Assembly (NCBI RefSeq): GCF_003668995.1
Contig: NZ_CP033068.1
Coordinates: forward strand, 1,922,001-1,986,000
Direction: 5' to 3'
Length of the DNA stretch: 64,000 nucleotides
DNA from: Flavobacterium sp. 140616W15
GTDB taxonomy: Bacteria > Bacteroidota > Bacteroidia > Flavobacteriales > Flavobacteriaceae
The position numbers and the translations under genes were made by a program. How positions within the stretch are numbered: position 1 is the stretch's first letter; each line of letters begins with the position of its first letter. Positions 27,748-38,132 of this stretch are shown here, piece by piece. A model generated the notes under the pieces. That model saw only the letters and a list, made by a program, of their open reading frames with translations. It was not told the origin of the DNA and did no database searches.

Positions 27748-28836
27748 ATGAAGAAACATATTTTACTTCCTATCCTTGGATTAATGCTCGTTTACGGGTG
27801 TGAAAAAAAAGAAGCAATTAAAGATACAACAGATGAAAAATTTTGTATTGACAAAAATCTAAAAGAAAAAATTACTATCGATCCTGTACAAAAACGTACG
27901 GTTAGTGAATCCATAAATCTTACAGGAAATATTACCTATAATAATGACCATGTAGTACAATTTAATAGCCTTGTAGAAGGAATTATAACCAAAACTACTT
28001 TTTCATTAGGTGATTATGTGAAAAAAGGGCAAGTACTAGCAGAAATAAAAAGTACAGAGCTAAACGGTATGCAATCAGAAAGTAAATCATTGCAATCACA
28101 ATTATCCGTTGCTCAACGTCAGTTACAAGCAACAAAATCAATGTTTGATGATGGAATTGCTTCGCAAAAAGACTTAATGCAAGCACAAAGCGAATTAGAT
28201 GTTTTAAAGTCTTCGTTAGAAAATGTAAAAGCAAATCTTGCCATGTTTAGTGCTAGCAGCGAAAGAGCCGTTTTTCAGATAAAAGCGCCAACAGAAGGAT
28301 ATGTTGTGGCTAAAAATATTAGTCCTGGAATGCAGATAACTGATGGCAGCGAACCTCTTTTTACAATTTCTGATTTAAAAGAAATTTGGGTATTGGTAAA
28401 TGTTTATACCAGTAATCTAAAAAACGTAACCGAAAACATGCTTGTAGATGTTACTACTCCAGCTTATCCTGGAGAAATTTTTAAAGGAAAAATAACCATG
28501 CTTTCTAAAGTTTTTGATGCCGAAGAGCATGTACTAAAAGCCAGAATCGTAATGGAGAATAAAAACTTAAAATTAAAACCAGGAATGACAGCTGATATTG
28601 TTATCGATAAAAGCTTAGGAGGAGAAATGCTTGCTGCAGTTCCTGCAAAAGCGGCCATCTTTGATAATAATCGTAATTACATCTTAATCTATAAAGATGA
28701 CTGCACAATCGAAACCAGAGAAATTAATCCTACCATAAAAAATAACAACTGGATTTATTTTGATAAAGGAGTTAACGAAGGAGAAAAGGTTATTACTAAA
28801 AATCACTTGTTAATTCACGAAAGATTAAAAAACTAA
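27748..28836 (+). CDS. RND periplasmic adaptor, CzcB-like lipoprotein
   Basis: A 362-residue membrane-fusion protein with a lipoprotein signal (PILGLMLVYGC). It has a lipoyl-like hairpin (GIITKTTFSLGDYVKKGQVLAEI), a coiled-coil hairpin (about 108-160), a beta-barrel (VYTSNLKNVTENMLVDV) and a C-terminal membrane-proximal domain. It bridges the inner pump and the outer channel. A short acidic/Cys N-terminal region (TTDEKFCIDKNLKEK) is a place where metal could bind, which is inference. Confidence 0.9.
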   Translation: MKKHILLPILGLMLVYGCEKKEAIKDTTDEKFCIDKNLKEKITIDPVQKRTVSESINLTGNITYNNDHVVQFNSLVEGIITKTTFSLGDYVKKGQVLAEIKSTELNGMQSESKSLQSQLSVAQRQLQATKSMFDDGIASQKDLMQAQSELDVLKSSLENVKANLAMFSASSERAVFQIKAPTEGYVVAKNISPGMQITDGSEPLFTISDLKEIWVLVNVYTSNLKNVTENMLVDVTTPAYPGEIFKGKITMLSKVFDAEEHVLKARIVMENKNLKLKPGMTADIVIDKSLGGEMLAAVPAKAAIFDNNRNYILIYKDDCTIETREINPTIKNNNWIYFDKGVNEGEKVITKNHLLIHERLKN

Positions 28837-28873
28837 GTATCCTCCATAAAAACGGATAAACACAATACAAGAC

Positions 28874-31800
28874 ATGAAAAAATTTGTACAAGGTTTAGTA
28901 GCATTTTCGTTAAAAAACTCACTCATAGTGTTTTTCTTGACTGCAGTACTACTAGTAGCCGGAATAGTAAGCTATATCAATACGCCTATAGAAGCTTTTC
29001 CCGACGTAACCAATACCCGAGCAAGGATAATTACACAATGGCCAGGAAGAAGCGCCGAAGAAGTAGAAAAGTTTATTACACTTCCTATTTCCAAACAAAT
29101 GAATACGATACCAAAAAAATCCGAAGTACGTTCTATTTCGCTTTTTGGATTATCAGTTGTAACCGTATTATTTGATGATGATGTTGAGGATTTTTACGCA
29201 CAGCAATATGCATCCAATCGCCTTAACGGATTAGATCTTCCTGAAGGTGCAGATGTTGATATTGAACCGCCATCCGGAGCAACAGGTGAAATATTTAGGT
29301 ATGTCATAAAAAGTGATTTACCAATTAAAGAAATAAAAGCCATTCAGGATTGGGTAATCGAAAGAGAACTGGTATCAGTTCCTGGAGTTGCCGATGTAGT
29401 AAGTTTTGGTGGAGAAGAGAAAATCTTCGAAATAAAAATTAACCCTACACAATTAGAAAATTATAATCTATCAGCACTTGATGTTTACGAAGCTGTCTCC
29501 AAAAGTAACGTAAACGTTGGTGGTGATGTAATCCAACGTGGTGATCAGGCATATGTAGTAAGAGGAGTTGGTCTTATCAATAAAATAGAAGATATTGGTA
29601 ATATACTTATAGAAACTAAAGGGGCGTCACCAATATTGGTAAAACACGTAGCCGAAGTTAAAATAGCGGCTAAACCAAGACTAGGACAGGTAGGCTTAGA
29701 TGATGAAAATGATGTTGTAGAAGGTATTGTAATTATGCTTCGTGGAGAAAATCCAGGTGAAGTTATAAAGCGACTTAAAGATCGTTTAAACGAACTTAAT
29801 GAAAGAGTACTACCGGATAATGTAAAAATTGTTCCGTTTATAGACCGTACTGAGTTGGTAAACACAACCGTAAAAACAGTTACAAAAAACCTTGTTGAAG
29901 GAATATTACTAGTATCATTAATAGTGTTTATTTTCCTTTACAATTGGCGTACATCATTAATTGTTGCATCGGTAATACCGCTTTCATTCTTATTCGCAAT
30001 TATAATGTTACGAATACAAGGGTTACCAGCCAACTTAATATCTATGGGAGCTCTGGATTTTGGGCTGTTGCTCGAAGGAACGCTGGTTATAGTCGAACAG
30101 GTCTTTGTGTCACTCGAAAAAAAGGCACACAAAGTGGGTATGGAACGTTTTAACAAAATGAGTAAAATGGGACTTATCAAGAAAAGTATTGGTAGTGTAG
30201 CTACTTATATTTTCTTTGCTCTAATCATTTTGATTGTAGCGCTTATGCCAATATTCTCTTTTAGTAAAGTAGAAGGGAAAATGTTCTCTCCCCTAGCCTT
30301 TACATTGAGTTATGCACTATTAGGATCATTAATTTTGTCACTTACCTACGTACCAGCAATGTGTAAAGTAATGTTGACCAAAAATATCGTTGAGAAAGAA
30401 AATATGATTTCGCGTTTCTTTAGAGAAAACCTATTTAAATTATTTAAATGGAGCACTCGAAATCGTAAAGCAACATTATACGGATTCTTGGTATTACTTG
30501 CTGTATGTTGTGCCAAATTTGCTTTTTATGGTTCCGAATTCATCCCGAAGTTAAATGAAGGAGCAATTTATGTAAGAGCTACTTTGCCTAACAGCATAAA
30601 TCTTGATGAAGCGGTACGTCTTACAAAAGAGATGAAAGAGAAAATAAGAAAATTTGAAGAAGTAAAATTTATACTTACGCAAACAGGAAGACCAAATGAT
30701 GGAACTGATCCAACAGGATTTTTTAATATCGAATTGCATATTGAATTGTTGCATCAGGATGAATGGAAACGTAAAATTAGCAAAGAGGACTTAATCGCCG
30801 AGATTAAAAAGGAGCTGGATGTATATCCTGGAATTGGCTTTGGTTTTAGCCAACCTATTCAGGATAATGTAGAAGAATATGTCGCAGGTGTAAAAAGTCC
30901 TCTTGTTATAAAGATTTTCGGAAATGACTTATTTCAATTGGAAGAAATGGCAGCAAAAGTTGCTAAGTCAATCAAAGATGTAAAAGGAATAGAAGATATA
31001 AATGTATATAAAAATATAGGTTTACCAGAATTAAGAATTCAACTCCATGACGAAAAAATGGCGCGTTATGCTATTACAACTGCCGATGCACAAGCAGTTA
31101 TTCGAATGACAATTGGAGGACAAGCGGCAACCCAGTTTTATGATGACGAAAAGATATTTGATATTAGCATACGTTTCGAAAAAGAATACCGTGACTCAAA
31201 AGAAAAGATAGAAGATATTCTTATTCCAACCATGAATGGGAAAAAGGTGCCTTTAAAAGAAATCGCTACTGTAGAATATAAAACGGGTCCAACGTTTATA
31301 TATCGTGAAGGAAACAGCCGTTATATAGCAGTAGGATTTAGTATCGAGGGCAGAGATTTAGGAAGCACAATTGAAGAAGCACAGAAAAAAGTAGCTGCCG
31401 AAGTAAAACTACCTAAAGAAAATGTAATGAAATGGGCAGGAGAATTTGAAAGTAAAGAAAGAGCATCTAAACAATTAGCGATGATTGTTCCAGTAGTACT
31501 AATTCTGATTTTATGTCTATTGTATTTCAATTTCGGTAATTTCAAAGATACTATGGTCGCAGTAAGTGCCATGCCATATGCTTTTATTGGAGGTTTCTTA
31601 TCGTTATGGATAACAGGAACAGTGTTTGGAATATCAGCAGGAATCGGTTTCATTATACTCTTTGGAGTCAGCGCAATTGATAGTATTGTCCTCATCGGAA
31701 TCATCCAAGAGAATATGCGATCCGGAATGCATTTAAAGGATGCAATATCGAATGGTATTTATGCAAGAATACGTCCTATTGTAATGATTGCACTTATGGG

Positions 31801-31978
31801 ATCTCTTGGATTATTACCTGCGGCATTATCTACAGGAATGGGATCAGAGGTACAAAAACCATTGGCAATTATGATTGTAGGAGGGCTAATTGTTTGTATG
31901 ATATTATCTTTAACAGTATTACCACAAGTATTTTATCTAGGGTATCGCAAAAAAGATATGAGCAATACAGATTCATAA
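28874..31978 (+). CDS. Heavy-metal efflux RND pump, CzcA/CusA-type
   Basis: A 1034-residue RND transporter (12 transmembrane helices, two large periplasmic loops) of the HME class. It exports divalent or monovalent heavy metals using the proton gradient. Helix 4 reads MGALDFGLLLEGTLVIVEQV: the LDFG Asp and the final Glu of the CzcA pattern are kept, but the second Asp (usual VDG) is Glu here. Start MKKFVQGLVAFSLKNS is standard. The metal (Zn/Co/Cd versus Cu/Ag or Ni) is not settled. Last gene of the operon, closed by the hairpin at 32000-32033. Confidence 0.93.
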   Translation: MKKFVQGLVAFSLKNSLIVFFLTAVLLVAGIVSYINTPIEAFPDVTNTRARIITQWPGRSAEEVEKFITLPISKQMNTIPKKSEVRSISLFGLSVVTVLFDDDVEDFYAQQYASNRLNGLDLPEGADVDIEPPSGATGEIFRYVIKSDLPIKEIKAIQDWVIERELVSVPGVADVVSFGGEEKIFEIKINPTQLENYNLSALDVYEAVSKSNVNVGGDVIQRGDQAYVVRGVGLINKIEDIGNILIETKGASPILVKHVAEVKIAAKPRLGQVGLDDENDVVEGIVIMLRGENPGEVIKRLKDRLNELNERVLPDNVKIVPFIDRTELVNTTVKTVTKNLVEGILLVSLIVFIFLYNWRTSLIVASVIPLSFLFAIIMLRIQGLPANLISMGALDFGLLLEGTLVIVEQVFVSLEKKAHKVGMERFNKMSKMGLIKKSIGSVATYIFFALIILIVALMPIFSFSKVEGKMFSPLAFTLSYALLGSLILSLTYVPAMCKVMLTKNIVEKENMISRFFRENLFKLFKWSTRNRKATLYGFLVLLAVCCAKFAFYGSEFIPKLNEGAIYVRATLPNSINLDEAVRLTKEMKEKIRKFEEVKFILTQTGRPNDGTDPTGFFNIELHIELLHQDEWKRKISKEDLIAEIKKELDVYPGIGFGFSQPIQDNVEEYVAGVKSPLVIKIFGNDLFQLEEMAAKVAKSIKDVKGIEDINVYKNIGLPELRIQLHDEKMARYAITTADAQAVIRMTIGGQAATQFYDDEKIFDISIRFEKEYRDSKEKIEDILIPTMNGKKVPLKEIATVEYKTGPTFIYREGNSRYIAVGFSIEGRDLGSTIEEAQKKVAAEVKLPKENVMKWAGEFESKERASKQLAMIVPVVLILILCLLYFNFGNFKDTMVAVSAMPYAFIGGFLSLWITGTVFGISAGIGFIILFGVSAIDSIVLIGIIQENMRSGMHLKDAISNGIYARIRPIVMIALMGSLGLLPAALSTGMGSEVQKPLAIMIVGGLIVCMILSLTVLPQVFYLGYRKKDMSNTDS

Positions 31979-31999
31979 TCACAATAATTTAAATTTCTA

Positions 32000-32035
32000 A
32001 AACACCTTTAAGCGTAATGTTTAAAGGTGTTTTTT
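32000..32035 (+). terminator. Rho-independent terminator of the czcCBA-like operon
   Basis: A stem AAACACCTTTAA / TTAAAGGTGTTT with a short loop, followed by a run of T, lies about 22 nt after the pump stop codon. Confidence 0.88.
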
Positions 32036-32163
32036 TTTAATTAGATTATCTAGAAATGAAACGCAGATAAAAACGGATCTCTTTAATAATCAAACTAAAA
32101 AATCCGTATCGTGTTCCTTTATCGCATACTAAACATGCACTGCTATACACCTCTACAAAAAAC

Positions 32164-32219
32164 CTTTGTAACTTTGTAACTCTGCACCTCTGTACCTTTG
32201 AACCTTTTAACCTTAAATA
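32164..32219. repeat. Seven degenerate 8-bp tandem repeats
   Basis: Units CTTTGTAA, CTTTGTAA, CTCTGCAC, CTCTGTAC, CTTTGAAC, CTTTTAAC, CTTAAATA run in perfect 8-bp phase and end one base before the AraC stop codon. This CTTTGNAC octamer pattern is frequent between Flavobacterium genes. Confidence 0.7.
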
Positions 32220-32220
32220 C

Positions 32221-33048
32221 TTAAATCCTCTTCCTAAACTCAGATGGAGAAACTCCGGTACTTCGCATAATGAATTTATTAAAATGACTGCTATCTATAA
32301 AACCCAAATCATTACTGATTTCTGAAAAAGTCAAATTGCTTTTACTCAATTTTTCAGTTACTACCTTCAGTTTGGTTTGTACAATATAATCTCTTAAAGT
32401 AATATTTAAATGAGTTTTAAAATATTCACCAATATAATGTATAGAAACATTAAAATAGCTGGCCATTTCTTTTTTCTTTAGCAAATGTGGATTAGCAATA
32501 TTAAAACGAATATAGCTTAGAATAGTATCTATCTTAAGAACCTCAGTAGTTTGGATATTTATATCGCTTTCATTTACACTCGCATTCCTTCTAATTATTT
32601 GAATAAGTGACATCATCAAACTCTTGATTATAATTTCGTTCTGCCCCTTTTGCTTTGCTACTTCATCTAATATTTTTAAAATCACCAATTCACAAAATGT
32701 CTTATCCTCATCTGGCAAAATCAAATTTCCTTTGAGCTGATTGTGGTAATAAAATAATTTTTCAATTTCTTCAATTTCGCTCCTATTCGAAAAAAAATTA
32801 GGCAAGAAACGCAAGCAATGAAACTTTGTAGGTTCTAATGTTTTAAAAGAATGGTAATCTTTTGGCGTAAGCAAATAAGTATCATGCTGTTTATAATTAT
32901 GATGAATTGAATTCAGAATATGATTGCCTGTGCCATACTCAATATATAACAGCTCAAAAAAGTTATGCCTATGCACCTCTTTCTTCCAAGTTAATTCTTC
33001 AACCGAATAAATTTCGAAATCTTTATATATAAAAAAAGTGTTATTCAT
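32221..33048 (-). CDS. AraC-family transcriptional regulator with cupin-like sensor
   Basis: About 275 residues from ATG 33048 (MNNTFFIYKDFEIYSVEEL). The N-terminal half is cupin-like (HRHNFFELLYIEYGTGNHIL, TYLLTPKDYHSF). The C-terminal half is the AraC double HTH (LLKKKEMASYFNVSIHYIGEYFK; LTFSEISNDLGFIDSSHFNKF; TGVSPSEFRKRI). A longer frame from a TTG is less likely, since the -7 box at 33064-33071 lies across it. It is divergent from the PanE-like gene and probably regulates it. Confidence 0.92.
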   Translation of the reverse strand: MNNTFFIYKDFEIYSVEELTWKKEVHRHNFFELLYIEYGTGNHILNSIHHNYKQHDTYLLTPKDYHSFKTLEPTKFHCLRFLPNFFSNRSEIEEIEKLFYYHNQLKGNLILPDEDKTFCELVILKILDEVAKQKGQNEIIIKSLMMSLIQIIRRNASVNESDINIQTTEVLKIDTILSYIRFNIANPHLLKKKEMASYFNVSIHYIGEYFKTHLNITLRDYIVQTKLKVVTEKLSKSNLTFSEISNDLGFIDSSHFNKFIMRSTGVSPSEFRKRI

Positions 33049-33063
33049 AATCCTTAAATTATA

Positions 33064-33071
33064 CAAATATA
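33064..33071 (-). promoter_or_regulatory. -7 box of the AraC gene
   Basis: On the minus strand this reads TATATTTG, a perfect TAnnTTTG element, 16 nt before the ATG at 33048, giving a very short leader. A minus-strand TTG at 33088-33090 lies 16 nt upstream and may act as the -33 element. Confidence 0.5.
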
Positions 33072-33149
33072 ACCTATAATTTTACATCAATATATAAATA
33101 TAAACCTATTTACTTTGTATCAATAACCTAAAACGGTAAATACTAAAAG

Positions 33150-34079
33150 ATGAACTCAGATACAATAAAAATAGGAATTCTTGGGATTGGTGGAATCGGC
33201 GGATTTGTAGGAGCACCATTGGCAAAAAAGTACAAAGACAGTACAACCCAAATTATATTCATTTGCAGAGGCGCAACTAAAAATGCCATCCAAAAAAGCG
33301 GATTAATATTTGAATCTAAAGGCACTAAAGAAACTATATTTCCTGATTTAGTATCAGATGATCCAACAGAAATTGGAATCTTAGATGTATTGATTGTTAC
33401 CAGCAAATCTTATTCATTAAGCGAAATCCTAACTACTTATAAAGATTGCATAGGTACTAATACCATAATAATCACTTTGCAGAATGTTGTAAATGCTAGA
33501 GAGATTATTCGTGAAACATTGCCCGAATTAGGACAAATTATGGAAGGTTGTATTTATGTAGCTTCTAATGCTAAAAGCCCAGGACATATTCAGCATATTG
33601 GAGGACCAGGAAAAATTTTCGTTGGAGGAGAAAAAGAGAATAAATGGCTAATAGATCTATTAACAACAGGAGGTTTAGACATAGCTTATGTAGCTGATAT
33701 TAATCAGATACTTTGGAAAAAATACTTATTTGTAGCTCCAGTTGCTGCAATAACTTCAGCTTACAAAGTCACTTTTGGACAACTCTTAGAAGATAAAAAT
33801 CTAATGCATATTCTAGAAAATATGATGATCGAGATTCAGTCACTTGCACGCAAAAATAATATCAACCTGACGATAGAAGATATCGAAACCTCAAAAGATT
33901 TATTGACTAAATTTCCATTTGAGTCCAAATCATCTTTACAATTGGATTTTGAAAACAAAAACCAAACTGAAAAAGCCTTCTTAGTAGATTACGTCATTGA
34001 AAATTGCGCTAAAAACAAAATCCCAACTCCCTTTTACGAAAGTGTCAACGAAAGAATTATTTTGCAAAGTCAGCACTAA
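33150..34079 (+). CDS. Ketopantoate reductase family (ApbA/PanE) oxidoreductase
   Basis: A 309-residue NAD(P)H-dependent reductase. The N-terminal Rossmann fold has IGILGIGGIGGFVGAPLA (glycine-rich GxGxxG near 11-16) and ICRG; the middle has TLQNVVNAREII and KYLFVAPVAAIT, and the C-terminal helical domain has FPFESKSSLQLDFEN, matching the TSM(L)xxD substrate motif in altered form. It should reduce 2-dehydropantoate or a related 2-oxoacid. Several PanE homologues serve other pathways, so no gene symbol is given. Divergent from AraC. Confidence 0.88.
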   Translation: MNSDTIKIGILGIGGIGGFVGAPLAKKYKDSTTQIIFICRGATKNAIQKSGLIFESKGTKETIFPDLVSDDPTEIGILDVLIVTSKSYSLSEILTTYKDCIGTNTIIITLQNVVNAREIIRETLPELGQIMEGCIYVASNAKSPGHIQHIGGPGKIFVGGEKENKWLIDLLTTGGLDIAYVADINQILWKKYLFVAPVAAITSAYKVTFGQLLEDKNLMHILENMMIEIQSLARKNNINLTIEDIETSKDLLTKFPFESKSSLQLDFENKNQTEKAFLVDYVIENCAKNKIPTPFYESVNERIILQSQH

Positions 34080-34095
34080 GATTAATTTTGAATAG

Positions 34096-34128
34096 ATTTC
34101 TGCAAGGTCAAAAAGATCTTGCAGAAAT
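34096..34128. terminator. Bidirectional terminator
   Basis: A 14-bp stem with one G-T wobble (ATTTCTGCAAGGTC / GATCTTGCAGAAAT) and a five-A loop, between two converging genes (stops at 34079 and 34144). Confidence 0.75.
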
Positions 34129-34143
34129 AAAATTCACCTATTT

Positions 34144-37100
34144 TTAATCAAATCTCTCTTTATATTTTTTGAACAAAGTATTCATTATCAAAAGCACTAC
34201 TCCAACGCCCAATAAAACTAAAGCTCTTATTAGGAAATCCGCATTCGATAAATCAAAAAACATTAGTCGAATTACGCAAACACCCACTAAGGAAAGCGAA
34301 ACATAACGGAAATATTTTTCTTTCAGAATAATTCCTAGTATTAGTAATCCAAGAGATTCTAAAATCCAGAAGAACGTTAAGATTCCTTTGTCAAACGAAA
34401 GAAACAAAAACAATCCAATACTAAAAGTAGCAGGATAGATAATAATACTATTTCTGAATTTGAAATCTTCAATGTATTTATAGATAATAAAAATGTATAG
34501 TGCTAATAAGGCAAATATAATCAGGTAAACAAATTCAAATTTAGATTCGTAATAATTGAAACTAATAAACGCCAGATGAAAATTTGCTAATAAATAATAA
34601 ACAATGCTAATCTCTTTCTTAGTGCCGATTTTTTTATAATAAAGACATAAGTTTATTATAGCTGTTACTGCCCAAAATACAGGAAGCCATTTGTGTTCTA
34701 ATTGAGAGAACATAATAATCGAAAGCCAAATATTTATGACAATTTGATAATCAATTTTAAATGATTTAACAAAGTCTTTTTTATTCATCAAAAGCACTAA
34801 AACGATCAATAAAGCAATACTAGAAAGTTGTAACACCCAGTCTAACAAGCTAAACTTATTTAGTTCTTTGATGCTATATAAAACGGAGATTAAAATAGAC
34901 AATAACCCAATCATAAGTACCGATTCTGGGACTAAATCTATTTTTTTGTATGCGATTAAACCAAAATTAAGAATTGCCAAAAGCATAAATAATAGCGGTA
35001 AATAAGCCATCTCTACCTGAATAAATAATAAAGTTATAATCCATAGGTTTTGAAGAATAGGTAAAATAGCAATAAACATTTTTCCTTTTTCTTTCAAGCA
35101 TTTAATCTGTAAATAACTATAAACAACAGACAACAAAATGCATGTAGCTTGTGTCACATAAAGCATCGTTTTATTAGCAGCATTTACTTCATCAATAGCT
35201 AAATAAACACTTACAAGTATAGAACTCATTAATAATATAAAGGAGTAAATATTATAACGTTTAATTTTTTCAGTTTTTGATAAACCCAAAAAGTAAGCAA
35301 TGCCAAAGCACCTAAATAAACAGGAATATAGTCGATTTCGATGCAAGAAAATCCAAAAACTAAAGCATTAAAAAGAATAAATTCTGAATTAAGAACACTT
35401 AAATTTCCCCAACCAGAGATAATAACATTTGATTTGTTTCTGATTTTATCTGCAAATAAAATATACGTTTCGATTACAGAAAGTCCAATAGCAATTAATC
35501 CAATTTCAGTATTATTTAAAAATTGGGTATTGTATAAAAACAAGAAACTTCCAAATATCGAAAGAGCAATACAAAAACCGTAGAGCAAGATTTGGTTGCT
35601 AACTGAAAGCGTATTTCTTTTAAATTGAATCCATAAAAATTCGTGATTTAGCAGAGCTATAACAAACAATCCAAAAATTTGAATAATATAATAAAGAACA
35701 AAATATTTATATAAAAGTGAGACTAATAAAACATTTACACCAACAATCCCAATTGTTTTGATAGTAGAATCATCTGTGTATAATAATTTTACAAACCAGT
35801 TGAATGTTATTACAGAAACAATTCCTAAAGCAAATACAACATCTAAATTAGATTTTGGCTCGGTAAGAATTAATGTTAGTCCTGTAGCAATCGTAATGAT
35901 TAAAAAAGTGAATCTTCCAAAATCAAAAGTATTTGTTTTGAACTTAAATCGTAAAAAGCACCACAATAAAGCGATAAATAAAACAGGGTAATAAAACGAA
36001 ATTTCAATCGTATGGTACCAACTTAAGAAAAATAATATTGAAAATAGTACAGAGAAAACTCCGTTTAAACTCAAATCTTTTTTAGCAATAAAAGAATCTA
36101 TTTTTAAGAACTCTTTTTTAATAGAGCAAAAAACAGGAACTAATAACGTCATGAATATCATAACAATCAAGCAAGCAAAAGAGTTTGTAATATTGGTTTG
36201 TTCAGTAAATGGATTAATATGCAGAACAAAAAAGCCGAAAATAAACAAACAGAAAATATGATTGAGTCCTAAGAATATTTTAGACAACAAGACTTCCTTA
36301 TTTTTATAAACAATAAACAAACAAGTAATTACTAAAGCATACAATCCGCAAGCAATAATATCAGAGCCAACTCTCCAATCATTAAGCATGATGATGCTCA
36401 ATGCAAAAAGCAAAAACGAAACCATCCCATCTAAATGATACAGCCAAAATATTTTTTTCTTTCTTGCAAAAAGAGCCGCAAAAAGGCAAAGAACTCCTGC
36501 AGTAAATAAAACAAAAATTTTGATCTTACTTCCTGTTGAATGTAAAATTAAGCCTAAAGCAAATAAAACCCAGTTAGTAAGATGCGTTACGAAAGCAATT
36601 CTATCAAAATGGGTATTAGCATAAATATTTCGATACTGCATATACATACAACTTACTGAAACCAAGATAATACCAAATATTGCAAAAATATTTTGAGAGG
36701 CGCTCAACGTATTTGTCCCTTGAGTAAACCAAATATCAAATATGATAAAGCACGAAATAACTATCAATAAATGATATTCCCACTTTTCTTTATAGGATAG
36801 AATAATTCCTGCTGTTGCTGTTATCGCCGCCAGTAAGAATGTAATTAAGAGTTTTTCGGGAATTACACATAAAATCAAAATGCTCAAAATTACGTGAAGC
36901 GATAAAAAAGTTTGCTGCCTTATAATGTAACCAACATATAAATTGATTGCAATTCCAATTCCGATGAGTGAATAAGCAATTGGAATACTATGTATAAAAG
37001 TAAGTGCGGGAATTTGCGAAGCACCAAAACAACCAAACAAAAACAAACTCGCTCCTGCACTGCGAAGCCAAAGTCCTGTTTTAAACCATTTTTCTTTTGT

Positions 37101-37796
37101 TTTTAAAAAGAAATAGGATCCAACTAAAATTCCGGCATAAAGCCAAAGAATTAAGATTCGGAACATTGGTGAAACTTTTAAAGCAGTATAAATACTTAAA
37201 TAACCAATTCCTAAAACCATTATTGCAGTACCCAAAATACCTGTCCAATTTTCAGCAAATTGATGTTCTATCTTTTTAATTAGGATAGAAAAAGCACTTT
37301 CTACATAAACCTCTTCTTCATAAACCTGAGGCTCAGGCTGAGGTTCAGGTTCGTAAACAGCTTGTGTTTCAAGGTTTTCTTCTAGTTCTGGAGTTTCTTT
37401 ATCGTTAACGCTTTCTTCTTTATCAAGTATATGAATCGTTCGGGATTCAAAACTAAAAGCAGGTTTTTCTATAGGCTCATCAATAATGATGTCTTCTTCT
37501 TGAGGAGAATCATCAATAACATTCAAAATATCTGGAATGATTTGAGGAGAAGCCTCTTGGATCGGTTCTGAAATGATTTGGACTTCATCAGCTTTTGAAG
37601 CTAAATTTCCAGTAACAAAATCAGGCTGCATAATTTGTTTTCTGAGGTCTTCAATCTCTTTCTTCAAAGAGTTGTACTCTCCGTTATTTTTTCTATAAAG
37701 AGAATCTAAATATTCGTTCTCCCTTTTTAATATAGAAAAATTATAAAACAAGATAACAACACATATAATTAAAGCAAAAACAATAAAACCTACCAT
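34144..37796 (-). pseudogene. Very large DUF2339 polytopic membrane protein, frameshifted
   Basis: The first frame (37796 to 35229, 855 codons) has one N-terminal helix, a coiled coil (about 22-55), a long acidic Pro/Glu-rich linker (about 60-165) and then many transmembrane helices, starting IEHQFAENWTGILGTAIMVLGIGYL, the DUF2339 signature. The second frame (35346 to 34144) continues the helices. One extra base in the six-T run at 35265-35270 (A run on the coding strand) fuses them as YQKLKKIKRYNIYSFILL into about 1217 residues, ending KKYKERF D. Function of the family is unknown. Either a sequencing error or a real break late in the protein. Confidence 0.8.
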
Positions 37797-38089
37797 AGTT
37801 TAAATTTAGAATCGCCAAATGTAAGAATTATTAGCAATTTTAAATTCACCAAACCATTTTATTTTGTTAGAATAAAACTACTCCAAAAATAACCCAACAT
37901 AATGATTATAAATGAATTATATCAAACAAGTCTAGAAAGTCATAATTAAAAACAACAAAACACGTAATTTTCTAATAATCAGTAAGTTAATACGCTTATT
38001 TTCTTAAAAAAATACATTCTTAAATTTTTCTTTATTCAGCAATAAGAAAAAACTATGAGAGAAATATTTTTTAATCCTAAAAATTGCCA

Positions 38090-38121
38090 TACATTTGCCT
38101 AACGGTGTTAAACAATTTAAT
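38090..38121 (+). promoter_or_regulatory. tetR promoter -7 box plus TetR-type box 1
   Basis: TACATTTG (38090-38097) is a good -7 element. Immediately after, box 1 (38098-38121) reads C-C-TAAC-GGT-GTTAAA-CAA-TTTAAT, three half-sites 8 bp apart, covering the expected transcription start 12 nt before the tetR ATG. This placement fits self-repression. Confidence 0.65.
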
Positions 38122-38132
38122 ACTCTATCAAA

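Noticed and set aside
29545..29865. Ser/Thr-rich antisense ORFs within the RND, Mla and other real genes
   Set aside because: They are shadow frames of strongly supported genes on the other strand, with composition typical of antisense translation.
26409..31978. Assigning the metal-efflux operon a specific metal (copper or zinc)
   Set aside because: The pump and adaptor lack decisive metal-site motifs I can read, so only the heavy-metal class is claimed.
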